This document shows, piece after piece, positions 52,261 through 60,261 of a stretch of DNA of 64,000 nucleotides. Both the position numbers and the translations under genes were made by a program. The stretch covers positions 24,961 through 88,960 of the forward strand of contig JBLYYE010000043.1 of the NCBI GenBank assembly GCA_048549915.1, given 5' to 3'. The notes below the pieces were generated by a model. The model ran no database searches and was not told the DNA's origin. It saw only the letters and a program-made list of their open reading frames with translations. Numbering within the stretch: position 1 is the first letter of the stretch; each line of letters opens with the position of its first letter. The DNA comes from LSUCC0057 sp048549915. GTDB taxonomy: Bacteria; Pseudomonadota; Gammaproteobacteria; Pseudomonadales; Porticoccaceae.

Positions 52261-53472
52261 TCACTCAGCGAGCAGCTCGGCAAAGCGGGCGACTAAATCG
52301 CGCGCCAGTTGACCTTTGCCACGCTTAGTAAAGACTTGGCTAGTGTCTGCGGTGTAAACAGTCACTTCGTTTTCATCGCTGTTAAAACCTATGTCACTGC
52401 GGCTTACATTATTGGCCACGATGGCGGTTAAACCCTTGCTGGCCAGTTTGCCACGGGCATACTGTTCTACCTGCTCGGTCTCGGCGGCAAAGCCCACCGC
52501 GGTAAGTTGCGGGTATTGGGTGGTGACTGCGGCGACAATATCGGGGTTTTTAACCAGTGCAATGGTCAGGTTGTCGCCCTGCTTTTTCATCTTTTGCTCG
52601 GCGATATCAGCAGGCCGATAGTCGGCCACTGCGGCGGCGGCAATAAACAGGTCGCACTCGGCGGCGTGCTGGATTGCCGCAGCGTGCATCTGCTGCGCCG
52701 TTTCAACTGCAACCAAGCTAACTTTGTCTGGCGCAGCGATTGCGACCGGCCCGCTGATCAGGGTGACAGTGGCTCCGGCCTCTAACGCAGCTGAGGCCAA
52801 GGCGTAGCCCATCTTCCCCGAGCTGTGGTTGCTGATATAGCGCACCGGGTCGAGTGGCTCGCGGGTTGGTCCGGCGGTAATGACTACGCGGCGCCCCTGC
52901 AGCGCACCGCTGGCAAAAAGTGCGCAGCACTGCTCGACAATCGCCTCGGGTGAAAGCAGCCGGCCGAGGCCAACATCGCCACACGCTTGCACGCCGCTGT
53001 CTGGGCCGATCACTGCAACGCCGCGCTGCTCAAGTGCGGCGATATTGGCTTGGCTGGCCGCGTTGGCCCACATCTGTTGGTTCATGGCAGGTGCCACAGC
53101 AACTTGGGCGGGTGTCGCCAGTGCCGCGGTGGTGAGCAGGTTGGCGGCGCTGCCCTGTACCAGCTCGGCAATAATATCTGCCGTGGCCGGGGCAATTAGG
53201 AGCAGATCGGCCCAGCGCGCCAATTCGATATGGCCCATGCCGGCCTCGGCCTGCTCATCGAGCAACTGCCGATGTACGGGATATCCTGAGAGCGCTTGCA
53301 GTGTCAGCGGGGTAATAAACTCACAGGCACCGTCGGTCATGATGACGCGCACTCGGGCGCCTTGCTCTTGCAGGCGGCGAATGATTTCAGCGCTTTTGTA
53401 AGCCGCGATGCCGCCGGTGACACCGAGCAATATATTTTTATTGTTTAACGCGAGCAGAGTTTCGGCGGTCAC
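52261..53472 (-). CDS. coaBC: Bifunctional phosphopantothenoylcysteine decarboxylase/synthase
   Basis: 403 residues for two steps of coenzyme A synthesis. The CoaC flavoprotein half has GVTGGIAAYKSAEI, PAMNQQMW and ACGDVGLGRL (catalytic Cys), and the CoaB half has GPTREPLDPVRYISNHSSGKMG and NNVSRSDIGF. The GTG at 53472 is favoured because AGGA precedes it by 6 bases; a TTG eight codons upstream has no such site. It is divergent from radC. Confidence 0.95.
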   Translation of the reverse strand: MTAETLLALNNKNILLGVTGGIAAYKSAEIIRRLQEQGARVRVIMTDGACEFITPLTLQALSGYPVHRQLLDEQAEAGMGHIELARWADLLLIAPATADIIAELVQGSAANLLTTAALATPAQVAVAPAMNQQMWANAASQANIAALEQRGVAVIGPDSGVQACGDVGLGRLLSPEAIVEQCCALFASGALQGRRVVITAGPTREPLDPVRYISNHSSGKMGYALASAALEAGATVTLISGPVAIAAPDKVSLVAVETAQQMHAAAIQHAAECDLFIAAAAVADYRPADIAEQKMKKQGDNLTIALVKNPDIVAAVTTQYPQLTAVGFAAETEQVEQYARGKLASKGLTAIVANNVSRSDIGFNSDENEVTVYTADTSQVFTKRGKGQLARDLVARFAELLAE

Positions 53473-53552
53473 GACAGTTCCTAGCAGAATTGGCAAAGAG
53501 GGCTACGATAACATTTAGACCCCCAGCGATAAATACTTAATAAGTACTTACT

Positions 53553-54272
53553 ATGGCTACTGAGCTTGAAGAGACTGTGAAAGAGGTTGCGCCCACGATC
53601 AAAAATTGGCCTCCGGGAGAGCGCCCGCGCGAGAAACTATTGGCGCGGGGTGCAGCAGCGCTGAGCGATGCTGAACTGTTGGCCATTTTTTTGCAAAGTG
53701 GCGATGCCCGGCGCTCAGCAGTGGACTTGGCGCGCTCTTTGTTACAGCAGTTTGGCGGTTTTAACGAGCTGCTGAGCGCAGATAAGAAAACTTTTTGCAG
53801 CTGCCACGGCGTCGGCGAGGTGCGCTATATCACTCTTCAGGCCGCATTGGAGCTGAGCCGCCGCTATATCGCCGAGGGGTTGCGCCAGCAGCCAGTATTT
53901 ACCCGTGTCGGCCAGGTCAATGATTACCTCGCAGGGCAGCTGGCCGGGCGCCGCCGAGAGATCTTTATGGTGCTCTTGTTGGATGCGCAGCACCGGTTGC
54001 TGGACTCGGTTGAGCTTTTTCACGGCAGTGTCGACAGTGCATCGGTACACCCGCGCGAAGTGGTGCAGTTGGCGCTGCAATACAATGCTGTAGCGATTAT
54101 AGTGGCGCATAACCACCCGTCGGGTGTGGCGGAGCCCAGCCATGCAGATATCGCGATCACCGCGCGTTTAGAGGCGGCTCTGGGATTGGTCGACATCGCG
54201 CTGTTAGACCACTTTATCGTCGGCCGCGGTGTGGTGACTTCGCTGGCAAGCCGGGGTTTGTTAAAACAGTGA
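53553..54272 (+). CDS. radC: RadC family JAB-domain protein
   Basis: 239 residues with an N-terminal UPF0758 helix-hairpin-helix region (LSDAELLAIFLQSGDA, CHGVGEVRYITLQA) and a C-terminal JAB/MPN metalloprotease-like domain with the motif AHNHPSGVAEPSHAD. The name RadC is historical; a direct repair role in E. coli has been disputed. Located between coaBC and rpmB as in many gammaproteobacteria. Confidence 0.94.
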   Translation: MATELEETVKEVAPTIKNWPPGERPREKLLARGAAALSDAELLAIFLQSGDARRSAVDLARSLLQQFGGFNELLSADKKTFCSCHGVGEVRYITLQAALELSRRYIAEGLRQQPVFTRVGQVNDYLAGQLAGRRREIFMVLLLDAQHRLLDSVELFHGSVDSASVHPREVVQLALQYNAVAIIVAHNHPSGVAEPSHADIAITARLEAALGLVDIALLDHFIVGRGVVTSLASRGLLKQ

Positions 54273-54298
54273 ATTTTGCGCTTTTCCAGTCAAGTTGT

Positions 54299-54327
54299 TT
54301 GCACCGCCTCTGGGTTTCTGGTATAAA
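54299..54327 (+). promoter_or_regulatory. Strong sigma-70 promoter of rpmBG
   Basis: TTGCAC (54299-54304), 17 bases, TATAAA (54322-54327). The start point would be near 54334, leaving a leader of about 147 nucleotides before the rpmB ATG. Confidence 0.7.
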
Positions 54328-54338
54328 ACGCACCCCTT

Positions 54339-54410
54339 GACGGGAGGGTCCCGTCCTTTGCAGTGCTGGCCACGGCTTAACAATCGGTAAAAGTGGCCGC
54401 CGAGCATTGC
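54339..54410 (+). promoter_or_regulatory. Structured 5' leader of rpmB
   Basis: A 7-bp hairpin, GACGGGA/TCCCGTC (54339-54345 and 54349-54355), is followed by a long stem: GCAGTGCT (54360-54367) pairs with AGCATTGC (54403-54410), with one G-U pair, and GGCCAC (54368-54373) with GTGGCC (54393-54398). The arms are unusually strong for a random leader. This could be the L28 or L33 binding site for autogenous control, or an attenuator. Confidence 0.5.
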
Positions 54411-54480
54411 AACTACAGGGTTTCAAGAATTTTTGTTCGTCATCGTAGGGTGCGGGCAGACAGGTAAACAGAGGCACAGC

Positions 54481-54717
54481 ATGTCTAGAGTATGTCAGGT
54501 CACCGGCAAGCGCCCCATGACGGGCAACAACGTATCGCACGCAAAGAACCGTACGCGTCGTCGCTTTGAGCCAAACCTTCACACCCACCGTTTTTGGGTT
54601 GAGGGCGAAAAGCGTTTTGTAAAACTGCGCGTTTCGACGAAAGGTATGCGCATCATCGATAAAAATGGCATTGAGACCGTTCTCGCAGATTTGCGTGCAC
54701 GCGGTCTTAAAGTTTAA
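54481..54717 (+). CDS. rpmB: 50S ribosomal protein L28
   Basis: 78 residues beginning MSRVCQVTGKRPMTGNNVSHAKN, the standard bL28 sequence, ending LRARGLKV. The usual zinc-free form. It is followed by rpmG at 12 bases, the normal bacterial pair, and shares the long leader described upstream. Confidence 0.98.
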   Translation: MSRVCQVTGKRPMTGNNVSHAKNRTRRRFEPNLHTHRFWVEGEKRFVKLRVSTKGMRIIDKNGIETVLADLRARGLKV

Positions 54718-54729
54718 GGAGACGCCGAC

Positions 54730-54897
54730 ATGGCTAAAGCAATCCGCGAAAAAATTCGTCTGGTTTCAAGTGCCGGTACAGGCCACTTTTACACCACTGA
54801 TAAAAATAAGCGCAACATGCCCGAGAAAATGGAGATCAAAAAGTACGATCCCACGATTCGTCAGCACGTGATCTACAAAGAAGCAAAAATTAAGTAA
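54730..54897 (+). CDS. rpmG: 50S ribosomal protein L33
   Basis: 55 residues starting MAKAIREKIRLVSSAGTGHFY, with NKRNMPEKMEIKKYDP and a basic C terminus VIYKEAKIK. The zinc-binding CxxC pairs found in some L33 proteins are absent, so this is the zinc-independent form. It is the second gene of the rpmBG unit and ends just before a strong terminator. Confidence 0.97.
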   Translation: MAKAIREKIRLVSSAGTGHFYTTDKNKRNMPEKMEIKKYDPTIRQHVIYKEAKIK

Positions 54898-54908
54898 CTT
54901 TTGCTCGC

Positions 54909-54946
54909 GCACAAAAAAACCCAGCATCGGCTGGGTTTTTTTGTGC
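54909..54946. terminator. Bidirectional intrinsic terminator after rpmG
   Basis: A perfect 17-bp stem (54909-54925 with 54930-54946), four-base loop ATCG, with seven A on one side and seven T on the other. It serves rpmBG on plus and the membrane protein gene on minus. Confidence 0.92.
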
Positions 54947-54963
54947 CTACTGTTTTTGCTCAG

Positions 54964-55401
54964 TTAACGCAGCCAGCCTGCAGTCGCTGCGCGGTAGGTA
55001 AGAAACAATAGATAGGTCGAGACCAGCGCCATTAACAGTGGTTGGCTAATGCCCATTTGACCGTGCTGGCTCCACGCATCAGTGGCCAGTAATCGCTGTG
55101 CCAGTAAGCCTATATGAGTGAGAAAGGTGAGGGTCAGCAGGGCAATAGCCGCGGTCTTTTTTGTGGCTAACATAAATGCCCCCCACAAACCTATCAGCAA
55201 GCCCAAGGCTTGAAGGATTAGCAGCCAGCTGGGCTGGCTGGCTAGCAGTTGCTGCTCTGCAGCGGAGAAGGGGGCGTAGTCGGCTGCCATGCCGCGATAT
55301 TGAGCAACAACTAAAAAACAGGCAGCGGCATACCAGAGGATGCCCAGTTGAGCGACTGGGGTGAACCACTTGGGTCGTATTCTGGTGAATAAAACCGACA
55401 T
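54964..55401 (-). CDS. Four-segment membrane protein, unassigned
   Basis: 145 residues with four hydrophobic stretches (about 17-33, 58-80, 84-103 and 120-137) and short polar loops; no conserved motif seen. The N terminus has two basic residues before the first segment, so both ends are probably cytoplasmic. It is convergent with rpmG across the bidirectional terminator. Function is not inferable. Confidence 0.7.
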   Translation of the reverse strand: MSVLFTRIRPKWFTPVAQLGILWYAAACFLVVAQYRGMAADYAPFSAAEQQLLASQPSWLLILQALGLLIGLWGAFMLATKKTAAIALLTLTFLTHIGLLAQRLLATDAWSQHGQMGISQPLLMALVSTYLLFLTYRAATAGWLR

Positions 55402-55549
55402 TTCGAACCTGTTCCTCGCGTTGCGAATCGCTGCATTCTAACGGGTTTCGTCTGAAAAAAGATACCCGCGCCCTTTCAGCAGTCCAGAGGGCAATGGTGT
55501 GACCGTTTAAGATCTGTAATCGCTGGGCGGGTAGCCTAGCGGTAAGATG

Positions 55550-55762
55550 TTAATCGGCGATGACGTTCTCGGCTTGGTCGCCTTTTTGGCCAGCGACCAC
55601 CTCTAGGGTAACGCGCTGTCCCTCTTTGAGCGATTTAAACCCTTCGGCTTGGATTGCGGTGTGGTGGACAAAAACGTCCCCACCGCCATCGCGCTCAATA
55701 AAACCATAACCTTTGCTGTCGTTAAACCATTTCACTGTGCCAGCGACTCGTTCTGCAGCCAT
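55550..55762 (-). CDS. Cold-shock domain protein
   Basis: 70 residues of a CspA-type OB fold: GTVKWFNDSKGYGFIERDGGGDVFVHHTAIQ carries both RNA-binding motifs RNP1 (KGYGFI) and RNP2 (VFVHH). It binds single-stranded nucleic acid and, in E. coli relatives, acts as a transcription antiterminator or RNA chaperone. Its start is only 25 bases beyond the serA terminator hairpin. Confidence 0.96.
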   Translation of the reverse strand: MAAERVAGTVKWFNDSKGYGFIERDGGGDVFVHHTAIQAEGFKSLKEGQRVTLEVVAGQKGDQAENVIAD

Positions 55763-55787
55763 TATTAAAACCTCTAATACTTTGGGT

Positions 55788-55820
55788 AAAAAAATGGCAG
55801 CCCGTCAATGCAGGGCTGCC
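55788..55820 (-). terminator. Intrinsic terminator between serA and csp
   Basis: On the minus strand, GGCAGCCC and GGGCTGCC form a perfect 8-bp stem with a 9-base loop, then an ATTTTTTT run (plus-strand stems 55796-55803 and 55813-55820, A run 55788-55794). A second hairpin, CGCCAC/GTGGCG (55850-55865), lies closer to serA but lacks a T run. Confidence 0.8.
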
Positions 55821-55871
55821 AAATGAGTTTAGGAGATTTTTTACTAACGCGCCACTGTTGTGGCGGTGCGA

Positions 55872-57101
55872 TCAGAACAGCACCCTGCAGCGCACGGTGC
55901 CGGTAACAGACTTGAGGGCAGCTATCGCCGCATCACTGTATTCGCCGTCGATATCGACTACGACATAACCAACATCGCCCTCTGTTTGCAGGTACTGAGC
56001 GGCGATATTTAGCTTGAATTCGGTCAAAATCTGGTTGATAGCAGTCATTACGCCCGGGATATTGCTGTGTACGTGGAGTAAGCGGTGGCGCCCAGATTGG
56101 GCCGGCAGAGCCACTTGCGGGAAATTAACCGCGCTTGTGGTGGTGCCGCTGTCACTGTAGGTGGCCAGCTTTTCGGCCACTTCTAGGCCGATGTTAGCCT
56201 GCGCCTCCTGAGTAGAGCCGCCAATGTGGGGGGTTAGAATGACATTGTCGAAGGCGCGCAATGGCGAGATAAATTCTTCGCTGTTGCCCTTTGGCTCTAC
56301 TGGGAAAACATCGATGGCCGCTCCGCCAACATGGCCGCTGTGCAGGGCGGCGGTGAGTGCTTCGATATCGATCACTTGGCCTCGCGCGGCATTGATAAGC
56401 ATGGCGCCGGGTTTCATTGCAGCCAGCTCTTTACTGCCAAACATATTGCGTGTCGCAGCCGTGTCGGGGACATGCAGCGTCACCATGTCGGCGCCCCCGA
56501 GTAGCTGATGGAGGTCGCGCACCTGTTCAGCATTACCCAATGGCAATTTGCTCACGGTATCGTAAAAACGCACCTGCATGCCGAGTGACTCAGCGAGAAC
56601 GCTAACTTGGCTGCCAATATTGCCATAACCGATAACTGCAAGCACTTTGCCGCGTACTTCGTGAGAGTTGGTGGCACTTTTTTGCCACTCACCGCGGTGG
56701 GCAGCAGCGTTTTTGGCGGGGATCCCGCGCATCAGCATAATGGCCTCGGCAATGACTAGCTCGGCGACGCTGCGCGTATTGGAGTACGGCGCGTTAAATA
56801 CTACGACGCCGTGACGGCTGGCCGCCGCTAAGTCGACCTGGTTGGTACCAATACAAAAGCAGCCGACACCGATGAGCTTTTTTGCCGCAGAGAAGACTTC
56901 ATCGCTGAGTTGAGTGCGCGAGCGGATACCGACAAAGTGCGCATCGCTGATCGCCTCTAGCAACTCATCTCCAGAGAGCGCTGTAGTGCGCTGGTCAATA
57001 TTGGTGTAGCCGGCGGCTTGAAGTGTTTCAACTGATGAGGGGTGTAACCCTTCGAGGAGAAGAAATTTAATTTTCGACTTATCGAGCGAGAAATTCAGCA
57101 T
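55872..57101 (-). CDS. serA: D-3-phosphoglycerate dehydrogenase, canonical SerA
   Basis: 409 residues of the E. coli type with an ACT domain. Catalytic Arg is in NAARGQVID, Glu in DVFPVEP and His in TPHIGGST. The Rossmann motif is GYGNIGSQVS. In the ACT part the serine-contacting residues of E. coli (His-x-Asn and a later Asn) are kept in HVHSNIPGVM and KLNIAAQYLQ, so feedback inhibition by serine is expected. It is divergent from a D-2-hydroxyglutarate dehydrogenase-like gene over 115 bases. Termination is by the hairpin before csp. Confidence 0.95.
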   Translation of the reverse strand: MLNFSLDKSKIKFLLLEGLHPSSVETLQAAGYTNIDQRTTALSGDELLEAISDAHFVGIRSRTQLSDEVFSAAKKLIGVGCFCIGTNQVDLAAASRHGVVVFNAPYSNTRSVAELVIAEAIMLMRGIPAKNAAAHRGEWQKSATNSHEVRGKVLAVIGYGNIGSQVSVLAESLGMQVRFYDTVSKLPLGNAEQVRDLHQLLGGADMVTLHVPDTAATRNMFGSKELAAMKPGAMLINAARGQVIDIEALTAALHSGHVGGAAIDVFPVEPKGNSEEFISPLRAFDNVILTPHIGGSTQEAQANIGLEVAEKLATYSDSGTTTSAVNFPQVALPAQSGRHRLLHVHSNIPGVMTAINQILTEFKLNIAAQYLQTEGDVGYVVVDIDGEYSDAAIAALKSVTGTVRCRVLF

Positions 57102-57216
57102 AGCGTTGGGGTCCCTGCCTATGGGTGCAAATATTCAATCTAAGGAAAGTTGCTTATGGTAACATGCGGCGACTTTTTGCTGTTGAACTTTGCTCAATTT
57201 TGGAGGCTCGCCAGTC

Positions 57217-58605
57217 ATGCTACCCGCTCCGTTTATCGCTGCTGTACAAACACTCATAGGTTCCAATCGCCTGCTTGAAGAGAGCGCCGATCTACAGCGC
57301 TATGGCGTCGATCGCACCACCGTTTGGCAGCCTGCCCCTTCGGCAATTGCGCTCCCCGGCACGGTTGAGGAAGTCCAGCAGCTAGTGGTGCTGGCCAACC
57401 AATACGATGTAGCGGTAGTGCCCTCGGGTGGGCGCACGGGCCTGAGTGGTGGTGCAGTCGCCAAAAATGGTGAGCTGGTGATTGCTATGGACCGCCTTAA
57501 TGAGGTGATAGAGTTCAATCCTATCGACCGCGCAGTAACAGTGGGCGCCGGTATGATTACCGCCAACTTACAAGATTTTGCCGAGCAGCAAGGGCTCTAC
57601 TACCCGGTGGATTTTGCCTCGGCCGGCTCCAGCCAAATCGGTGGCAACATTGCCACTAACGCGGGCGGCATCAAGGTAATCCGCTACGGTATGACCCGCG
57701 AGTGGGTATTGGGTTTAAAAGTGGTGACCGGTTCTGGCGAGCTACTGGAGCTCAACCGCGGCCTGCTGAAGAACAACACCGGTTACGATATGCGCCACCT
57801 GTTTATTGGTTCTGAGGGGACGCTTGGCCTGATCTGTGAGGCGACCATTAAACTGGCGCGGCCGCCGGTCGACTTGGCGGTGTTGGTGCTCGGCGTCAAC
57901 GATTTCCCCTCAATTATGACGGTGCTGGAAAAATACACCACGGCGCTCGATCTCACCGCTTTCGAGTTTTTCTCTGAAGCCGCTCTGGTGCGGGTTACCG
58001 AGCACACCGGCTTGGCCCGTCCTTTCGAGACTCAGACCCCGTTTTATGCACTGTTGGAGTTTGAACAGGGCGGCGATCAGCTCGATGTCGCCATGGCGCT
58101 GTTTGAAGAGTGCCTTGAGGCCGAGTTGGTCAGTGATGGCGTAGTCAGCCAGAGCCTGAGCCAAGCCGCCAACCTGTGGAAACTGCGCGAAGATATCTCT
58201 GAAACACTGTGGCACTGGAAGCCATATAAAAACGACATCTCGGTAAAAGTCTCTAAAATGCCCGATTTTATTCTTGAAGTGGATGCACTGGTGGCCGACC
58301 GTTACCCCACCTTTGAAGTGGTCTGGTATGGCCATATCGGCGATGGCAATTTGCATCTCAATATTCTCAAACCCGATGACTTGGCGATCGAGGCGTTTGT
58401 TGAGCAGTGCAGCACGGTCAGCAGTGAAGTGTCACAACTGGTCGAGCGCTATCAGGGCAGTATTTCGGCGGAGCACGGTGTTGGCCTGTTGAAAAAGCCC
58501 TACCTCAAGCACAGTAAGAGCGAGCAAGAGGTCAATCTTATGCGCGCCATACGACACAGTTTTGACCCCAACGGCATTCTCAACCCAGGTAAGTTGTTTG
58601 ATTAG
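57217..58605 (+). CDS. FAD-binding 2-hydroxyacid dehydrogenase (D-2-hydroxyglutarate dehydrogenase-like)
   Basis: 462 residues of the VAO/FAD_binding_4 family. VVPSGGRTGLSGGAV and QIGGNIATNAGGIKVIRYG are the FAD-binding stretches, and HIGDGNLHLNIL and EHGVGLLKKPYL the C-terminal metal/substrate site. The ATG at 57217 has GGAGG about 10 bases upstream. Next to serA, it matches the Pseudomonas D-2-hydroxyglutarate dehydrogenase that clears D-2-hydroxyglutarate made by SerA. GlcD-like glycolate or D-lactate specificity is possible. Confidence 0.88.
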   Translation: MLPAPFIAAVQTLIGSNRLLEESADLQRYGVDRTTVWQPAPSAIALPGTVEEVQQLVVLANQYDVAVVPSGGRTGLSGGAVAKNGELVIAMDRLNEVIEFNPIDRAVTVGAGMITANLQDFAEQQGLYYPVDFASAGSSQIGGNIATNAGGIKVIRYGMTREWVLGLKVVTGSGELLELNRGLLKNNTGYDMRHLFIGSEGTLGLICEATIKLARPPVDLAVLVLGVNDFPSIMTVLEKYTTALDLTAFEFFSEAALVRVTEHTGLARPFETQTPFYALLEFEQGGDQLDVAMALFEECLEAELVSDGVVSQSLSQAANLWKLREDISETLWHWKPYKNDISVKVSKMPDFILEVDALVADRYPTFEVVWYGHIGDGNLHLNILKPDDLAIEAFVEQCSTVSSEVSQLVERYQGSISAEHGVGLLKKPYLKHSKSEQEVNLMRAIRHSFDPNGILNPGKLFD

Positions 58606-59263
58606 CGCGGCTTACCAGCACAGCTGGATAGAGGGCGGTAGCTGCCAGCTGCCAGTTGGCAAGGTAGTCTGTGTGGGGCGCAATTACGCGGACCACGCCG
58701 CCGAGCTCAACAACCCTATCCCCACCGAACCGGTGTTATTTATGAAGCCGGCAACTGCACTATGTAGCTTGCAAGAGCCGCTCAGCTGGCCAGGCCAGTT
58801 CGGAGCCTGCCACTTTGAGACGGAGCTAGCGCTGTTAATCGGCGCGCCGCGCGCAGGGCAGCCAATCATAGCCGGGTTGGGGCTAGCACTCGATCTTACC
58901 CTGCGTGAGCTACAAGAGACTCTCAAGCAGGCGCGCCTGCCCTGGGAAAAAGCCAAGGGGTTCGATCGCGCCTGTCCAATCACCCCGTGGGTGCCCTACT
59001 GCGACGATATCGATCTCACTGCGCAGCAGTTTCAGCTCTACTGCAACGGCGAGAGTCGTCAGCGCGGCGATAGCAGTCATATGCTAACCCCAGTACCGGC
59101 GCTACTCGAGGCGATTGCACCGTTCTTTAGCCTGCAGCCCGGCGACGTCATTTTGACCGGTACGCCAGCGGGTGTAGGTCCGTTGCACAGCGGCGATCAG
59201 CTCGAACTGCGTTGGCAGCCCCGCGTGGGGCAAGAGTACAGTTTTACTGCGCGCGCGCAGTGA
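58598..59263 (+). CDS. Fumarylacetoacetate hydrolase family protein, YcgM-like acylpyruvase
   Basis: 221 residues of the FAH fold. KVVCVGRNYADHAAELNN, then LFMKPATALC, FETELALLIG and PWEKAKGFDRACP, closely follow E. coli YcgM, reported to hydrolyse acylpyruvates. Metal ligands are the Glu pair in HFETELA and Asp in ALDLTLRE. The probable start is the TTG at 58598, which overlaps the preceding stop and has AGGT upstream. It is probably co-transcribed with the FAD dehydrogenase and srkA. Confidence 0.88.
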   Translation: MISAAYQHSWIEGGSCQLPVGKVVCVGRNYADHAAELNNPIPTEPVLFMKPATALCSLQEPLSWPGQFGACHFETELALLIGAPRAGQPIIAGLGLALDLTLRELQETLKQARLPWEKAKGFDRACPITPWVPYCDDIDLTAQQFQLYCNGESRQRGDSSHMLTPVPALLEAIAPFFSLQPGDVILTGTPAGVGPLHSGDQLELRWQPRVGQEYSFTARAQ

Positions 59264-59265
59264 AT

Positions 59266-60261
59266 ATGGACAGTGGCTCACAAGCCTATAGCCACCCCTA
59301 TGCAGCGCTCAGCCCAGAGCGCGTGATCGATGCGGTAGAGTCGCTGGGGTTTATTAGCGACTATCGTTTGTTGGCACTCAACAGCTACGAAAACCGTGTC
59401 TATCAGGTCGGTATAGAGCAGTCGACGCCGATCATTGCCAAGTTCTACCGGCCGCAACGCTGGAGCCGTGAGGCAATTTTAGAAGAGCACGCCTTCACCG
59501 CAGAGTTGGCCGCGGCGGAACTGCCGGTAGTGGCACCATTGCAAATTAATGGCGCTACCTTGCACAGCGATGGCGATTTTTACTTTGCACTGTTTGAGCG
59601 TCGCGGCGGTCGCGCCCCCGAACTCGATAACCTCGACAACCTGCATTTGCTGGGTAAATTGCTGGGGCGTTTCCACGCTCAGGGGGCGGTGCAACCGTTT
59701 GCTGCACGGCCTGCGCTCAGCTGGCAAGAGTTTGGTCGCGATGCGGTCGACTTTGTGGTGGCCGAAGTGATCCCGGCAGAGCTGCGCGAGGCTTACGCGA
59801 GCACAGCAGAGGTGTTGCTAAAGCGGATCGAGCCGCTGCTGGCAGCGGCACAGCCGGACTTTCTGCGCAGCCACTGCGACTGCCACGGTGGCAATATTCT
59901 CTGGCGCGACGAGCGCCCGCTGTTTGTCGACTTTGACGATGCACGGATGGCGCCAGCGATACAAGATATCTGGATGTTGCTCAGTGGCAGCCGCGACGAG
60001 CAGCGTCGCCAACTCGATGAAATCGTCGAGGGTTACGACCAATTTTTTAGCTTCCAGCCGAGACAGCTAGCACTAATAGAGCCTTTGCGCACACTGCGAA
60101 TGATCCACCACAGCGCGTGGATCGGGCGGCGCTGGAGCGACCCCGCCTTCCCGCGAGCGTTCTCTTGGTATGCCCAGCCGCGCTACTGGGGCGATCAGAT
60201 ACTCGCGCTGCGCGAACAGATGTCAGCGCTCGATGAGCCAACCCTTACACTGCAGGGCTAA
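59266..60261 (+). CDS. srkA: Stress response kinase A (YihE/RdoA)
   Basis: 331 residues of the aminoglycoside-phosphotransferase-like kinase fold. SYENRVYQVG, PIIAKFYRPQRWS (ATP lysine), the catalytic loop HCDCHGGNILW and DFDDARMAPAIQDIWML are all present. SrkA is a Ser/Thr kinase that protects against stress-induced death and counters MazEF in E. coli. It begins 2 bases after the preceding stop and is convergent with the transporter gene, overlapping it by 4 bases. Confidence 0.94.
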   Translation: MDSGSQAYSHPYAALSPERVIDAVESLGFISDYRLLALNSYENRVYQVGIEQSTPIIAKFYRPQRWSREAILEEHAFTAELAAAELPVVAPLQINGATLHSDGDFYFALFERRGGRAPELDNLDNLHLLGKLLGRFHAQGAVQPFAARPALSWQEFGRDAVDFVVAEVIPAELREAYASTAEVLLKRIEPLLAAAQPDFLRSHCDCHGGNILWRDERPLFVDFDDARMAPAIQDIWMLLSGSRDEQRRQLDEIVEGYDQFFSFQPRQLALIEPLRTLRMIHHSAWIGRRWSDPAFPRAFSWYAQPRYWGDQILALREQMSALDEPTLTLQG

